Source of the DNA: Arcobacteraceae bacterium
GTDB lineage: Bacteria; Campylobacterota; Campylobacteria; Campylobacterales; Arcobacteraceae
DNA length: 24,373 nt
Direction of reading: 5' to 3'
Assembly: GCA_023229945.1 (NCBI GenBank)
Contig: JALNYH010000027.1
Coordinates: 1 to 24,373 of the forward strand
Of the stretch, positions 22,273 through 24,373 are shown in pieces; the stretch's first letter is position 1, and the number at the start of each line of letters is the position of its first letter. The position numbers and the translations under genes were made by a program. Under the pieces are notes generated by a model. The model ran no database searches. It was given only the letters and a program-made list of their open reading frames with translations, and was not told where the DNA came from.

Positions 22273-23655
22273 TTATGGATTATTGAGAAAATATGAGTCT
22301 ATGCCATTAGCAATACCTTTAGCTACATATTTTTGATAATTTTTATCAAAAATTCTTTTTCCTTCTTGTGCATGAGACATATATCCAATCTCAACTAAAA
22401 CAGAAGGCATTTGAGCACCTAGAAGTACATAAAAAGGTCCTTCTCTTACTCCACCATCAAATGTGTCTTTATGGATTTTTCTTACTTCATGGAGCATGTA
22501 TCTTTGAATATCAATGGCAAGTTTATTTGAGGCTGTAATTCTACCACGATTTAATATAGTAAGTAGAGCATTTTGACTGCTATTTGTTAAATCTTGCATT
22601 TCTTCTTTATTCTCAAGAGCTGCTACTCTTTTGGCTCTCTCACTTCTAGCAGGAGATAAGAAATAAGTTTCTACACCTTTTGCATTAGCTGCATTTTGTT
22701 TTTCTACTGCATTTGCATGAATGGAGACAAAAATATCTGCATTATAACGATTTGCTACATCTGTTCTTTGTTTTAACTCTAAAAATTTATCAGTTTCTCT
22801 AGTTAGAATAACTTTATATCCTCTTTTAGAAAGTAATTCTTTTAGATGAAGTCCTACCCCTAAAACAGCAGTTTTTTCATGATTTCTACCGACCACAGCT
22901 CCAGGATCTTTACCGCCATGCCCCGAGTCTATTACAACTGTTCTTGATCTTAAGAATTCAGTTTGTTGAATAAGTGTTTCAGTTTGTTTTGTTGGCTGTG
23001 CTTTTTTTGTTGGAAATGTTCTTAAAACTATGCTTCTTTGATTTACCATATATATAGAGTTTGGGTCAGAATCATTTTGTATAATCACACGAAATGTTTT
23101 TGGTGTGTTTTGAGTCACTATAACTCTATCAATTCCATCAATTTTCAGAATAGTTGATTGTGCATCTTTAAAATTACCAGAAATATCAAATATATCTTTA
23201 TGTATATTTCCTCTTTCTTGAGTAAAAGATAAATCTTCTAAAGTAACATCTTGATTAAATCTTATGATAATATCATTATTATTTGCAGTAACTGATGTTA
23301 TAGTAAATTTTGAATCTATAAGTTGTTTAACTTGTTGTGGTGGTTTTGGATTTGAAATAGTTAGTTGTTTTGGAGTGGAATTTGCAATAGTTAAAGTTTT
23401 GGTTTGTTGTTTTGTTTTATTTGCATAAATTGATTTTAATGCGTTTTCATATCTTGAGGTATCTACTTTTATTTGTTTACCTACGCTTATAATAGTGTTT
23501 AAGTTTTTTATTTCACTATCAGTATTCCCATTTACAACTGCTTTTAAATAATCAATTTTTGCTTGATTGAATTGTTGTGTAAGGTTTTCATAACTAGAGC
23601 TATATAAAATAGATAAAGAGATTAAAAGAAATACAATAACTCTAGTTAACTTCAA
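22273..23655 (-). CDS. amiC: N-acetylmuramoyl-L-alanine amidase (AmiC-type, periplasmic)
   Basis: The enzyme cleaves the amide bond between MurNAc and L-Ala in peptidoglycan, mainly during daughter-cell separation. The 460-residue protein has a signal peptide (hydrophobic VIVFLLISLSILYSSS, about 5-21), a helical, low-complexity region (22-110), an AMIN-like domain (about 115-212) that targets the septum or wall, and an Amidase_3 catalytic domain (about 238-455). Zinc ligands are His 246 (DSGHGGKDPGA), Glu 260 (NHEKT) and His 313 (VSIHAN); the catalytic Glu is about 422 (LVEIGYMSH). The start is TTG (23655-23653), with GGGGAA 7 nt upstream, inside the end of the previous gene, only 4 bp away. 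The two are probably one operon. Confidence 0.93.
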   Translation of the reverse strand: MKLTRVIVFLLISLSILYSSSYENLTQQFNQAKIDYLKAVVNGNTDSEIKNLNTIISVGKQIKVDTSRYENALKSIYANKTKQQTKTLTIANSTPKQLTISNPKPPQQVKQLIDSKFTITSVTANNNDIIIRFNQDVTLEDLSFTQERGNIHKDIFDISGNFKDAQSTILKIDGIDRVIVTQNTPKTFRVIIQNDSDPNSIYMVNQRSIVLRTFPTKKAQPTKQTETLIQQTEFLRSRTVVIDSGHGGKDPGAVVGRNHEKTAVLGVGLHLKELLSKRGYKVILTRETDKFLELKQRTDVANRYNADIFVSIHANAVEKQNAANAKGVETYFLSPARSERAKRVAALENKEEMQDLTNSSQNALLTILNRGRITASNKLAIDIQRYMLHEVRKIHKDTFDGGVREGPFYVLLGAQMPSVLVEIGYMSHAQEGKRIFDKNYQKYVAKGIANGIDSYFLNNP

Positions 23656-23659
23656 ATAA

Positions 23660-24373
23660 TTATTCCCCGTTTACAAGTTTATTCATTAATTCTTTTACAG
23701 TAATGATTTCATCTAGTTTATATCCATTTGAACCTGTAAAAAATAATCCAGTATCTACATTACCAAGATAAGCATCACTTAGTCTATCTGCTATACAAAA
23801 TCCAACTGCTTTTGCTTCTTCACCTTGTTTACATGGAAACACACAGTTACTTATACATGCAACTTTTGGGGCAGTTCCTTCTAACATACTTTTTTGTAAA
23901 TTTGTCATTACACCTCGTGCTGGATAGCCAACAGGTGATTTCATAAGTTTGATATCTTCTTCTTTTGCATCAAGTAAGATTTGTTTTAGATTATCATGAG
24001 CATCACATTCAACAGTACCAATAAATCTAGTACCCATTTGAACACCAACACATCCCATATTTAAAAATTTATCAATATCTTTTTTATCCCAAATCCCACC
24101 AGCTGCAATTACAGGAATATTACCCCAATTTTTAGCTTCTTCGATAACTGGTGGAACAATATTTTCAAGACTATTTTCCTCTTTAAGACACTCATCATAG
24201 CTAAAGCCTTGATGCCCACCGCTAAGAGGTCCTTCTACTATTACAGCATCAGGAACTTTATCATATCTTGCCCATCTTTTACAGATAATTTTAAGTGCTT
24301 TTGCTGATGATACTATAGGAATTAGTGCAACATCTGGATAATCTTTTGTAAATTCTGGCATATTAGTAGGAAG
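23660..24373 (-). CDS. Nitronate monooxygenase family flavoprotein, N-terminus beyond the window
   Basis: The frame is open to the right edge: LPTNMPEFTKDYPDVALIPI is the known internal sequence of nitronate monooxygenases (2-nitropropane dioxygenase family), so the ATG at 24361 is internal and the true start lies outside. These FMN-dependent TIM-barrel enzymes oxidise nitronates to carbonyls; related FabK is an enoyl-ACP reductase. Visible marks are EGPLSGGHQGF with the catalytic-type His, VIAAGGIWDKKDIDKFLNMGCVGVQMGTRF (FMN phosphate binding), then a C-terminal block with several cysteines (ACISNCVFPCKQGE) that might bind metal. It is the first visible gene of the operon with the amidase gene, 4 bp apart. 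Confidence 0.88.
   Translation of the reverse strand, partial: LPTNMPEFTKDYPDVALIPIVSSAKALKIICKRWARYDKVPDAVIVEGPLSGGHQGFSYDECLKEENSLENIVPPVIEEAKNWGNIPVIAAGGIWDKKDIDKFLNMGCVGVQMGTRFIGTVECDAHDNLKQILLDAKEEDIKLMKSPVGYPARGVMTNLQKSMLEGTAPKVACISNCVFPCKQGEEAKAVGFCIADRLSDAYLGNVDTGLFFTGSNGYKLDEIITVKELMNKLVNGE

Overview
The window looks like part of the chromosome of a low-GC member of the Campylobacterota, most plausibly Arcobacter-like. Evidence is the strong A/T bias, T-rich extended -10 promoters, the gene order rpsF-ssb-rpsR next to holA and rnr, the trio ilvC / divergent polysaccharide deacetylase / dprA, and a histidine kinase with an H-box of the form GNIAHQWRQPL. From memory, Helicobacter pylori has rpsR-ssb-rpsF-holA-rnr in a row and Campylobacter jejuni has holA-rnr next to ilvC and dprA. 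Relative to that core order, about 13 kb (roughly 4.5-17.7 kb) is extra here, placed between rnr and ilvC.

Layout. (1) 1-230: C-terminal end of a membrane protein. (2) 252-4473, minus strand: rpsR, ssb, rpsF from their own promoter, then holA and rnr, the last two separated by an unusual inverted array of heptanucleotide repeats. (3) 4538-7369, plus strand: a periplasmic binding protein and a membrane histidine kinase that start a new module with no transporter and no response regulator beside them. (4) 7607-17633, plus strand: a defence cluster in the order hsdR, fic, fic, OLD-type ATPase/TOPRIM nuclease, short UvrD-like helicase, hsdM, hsdS. The type I restriction-modification genes enclose two class II Fic proteins and a Gabija-like pair. 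(5) 17761-20694, plus strand: ilvC, divergent polysaccharide deacetylase, dprA. (6) 20752-24373, minus strand: a response regulator with an Aer-like PAS domain and long coiled coil, an N-acetylmuramoyl-L-alanine amidase, and a truncated nitronate monooxygenase gene.

How the genes may work together. HsdR, HsdM and HsdS form a complete type I enzyme. The OLD/helicase pair has the domain plan of Gabija and is joined to the same transcription unit: it overlaps internally by 16 nt and ends 17 nt before hsdM. Both Fic proteins end in a winged-helix-like domain. Each fic gene is followed by a copy of the same 80-bp element, about 79% identical without gaps, carrying two dyad-symmetric operators. The simplest reading is that a Fic-family protein controls the internal promoters of its own cluster; this is inference.

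Non-coding points of interest are the duplicated fic operator module, three intergenic arrays with a 7-nt period (two contain the stop codon of the preceding gene, and two bracket the defence cluster), and a strong bulged hairpin with a competing alternative stem between hsdM and hsdS. No tRNA, rRNA, CRISPR array or intact insertion sequence was seen. No gene-free stretch exceeds about 300 bases; the longest is 22006-22272.
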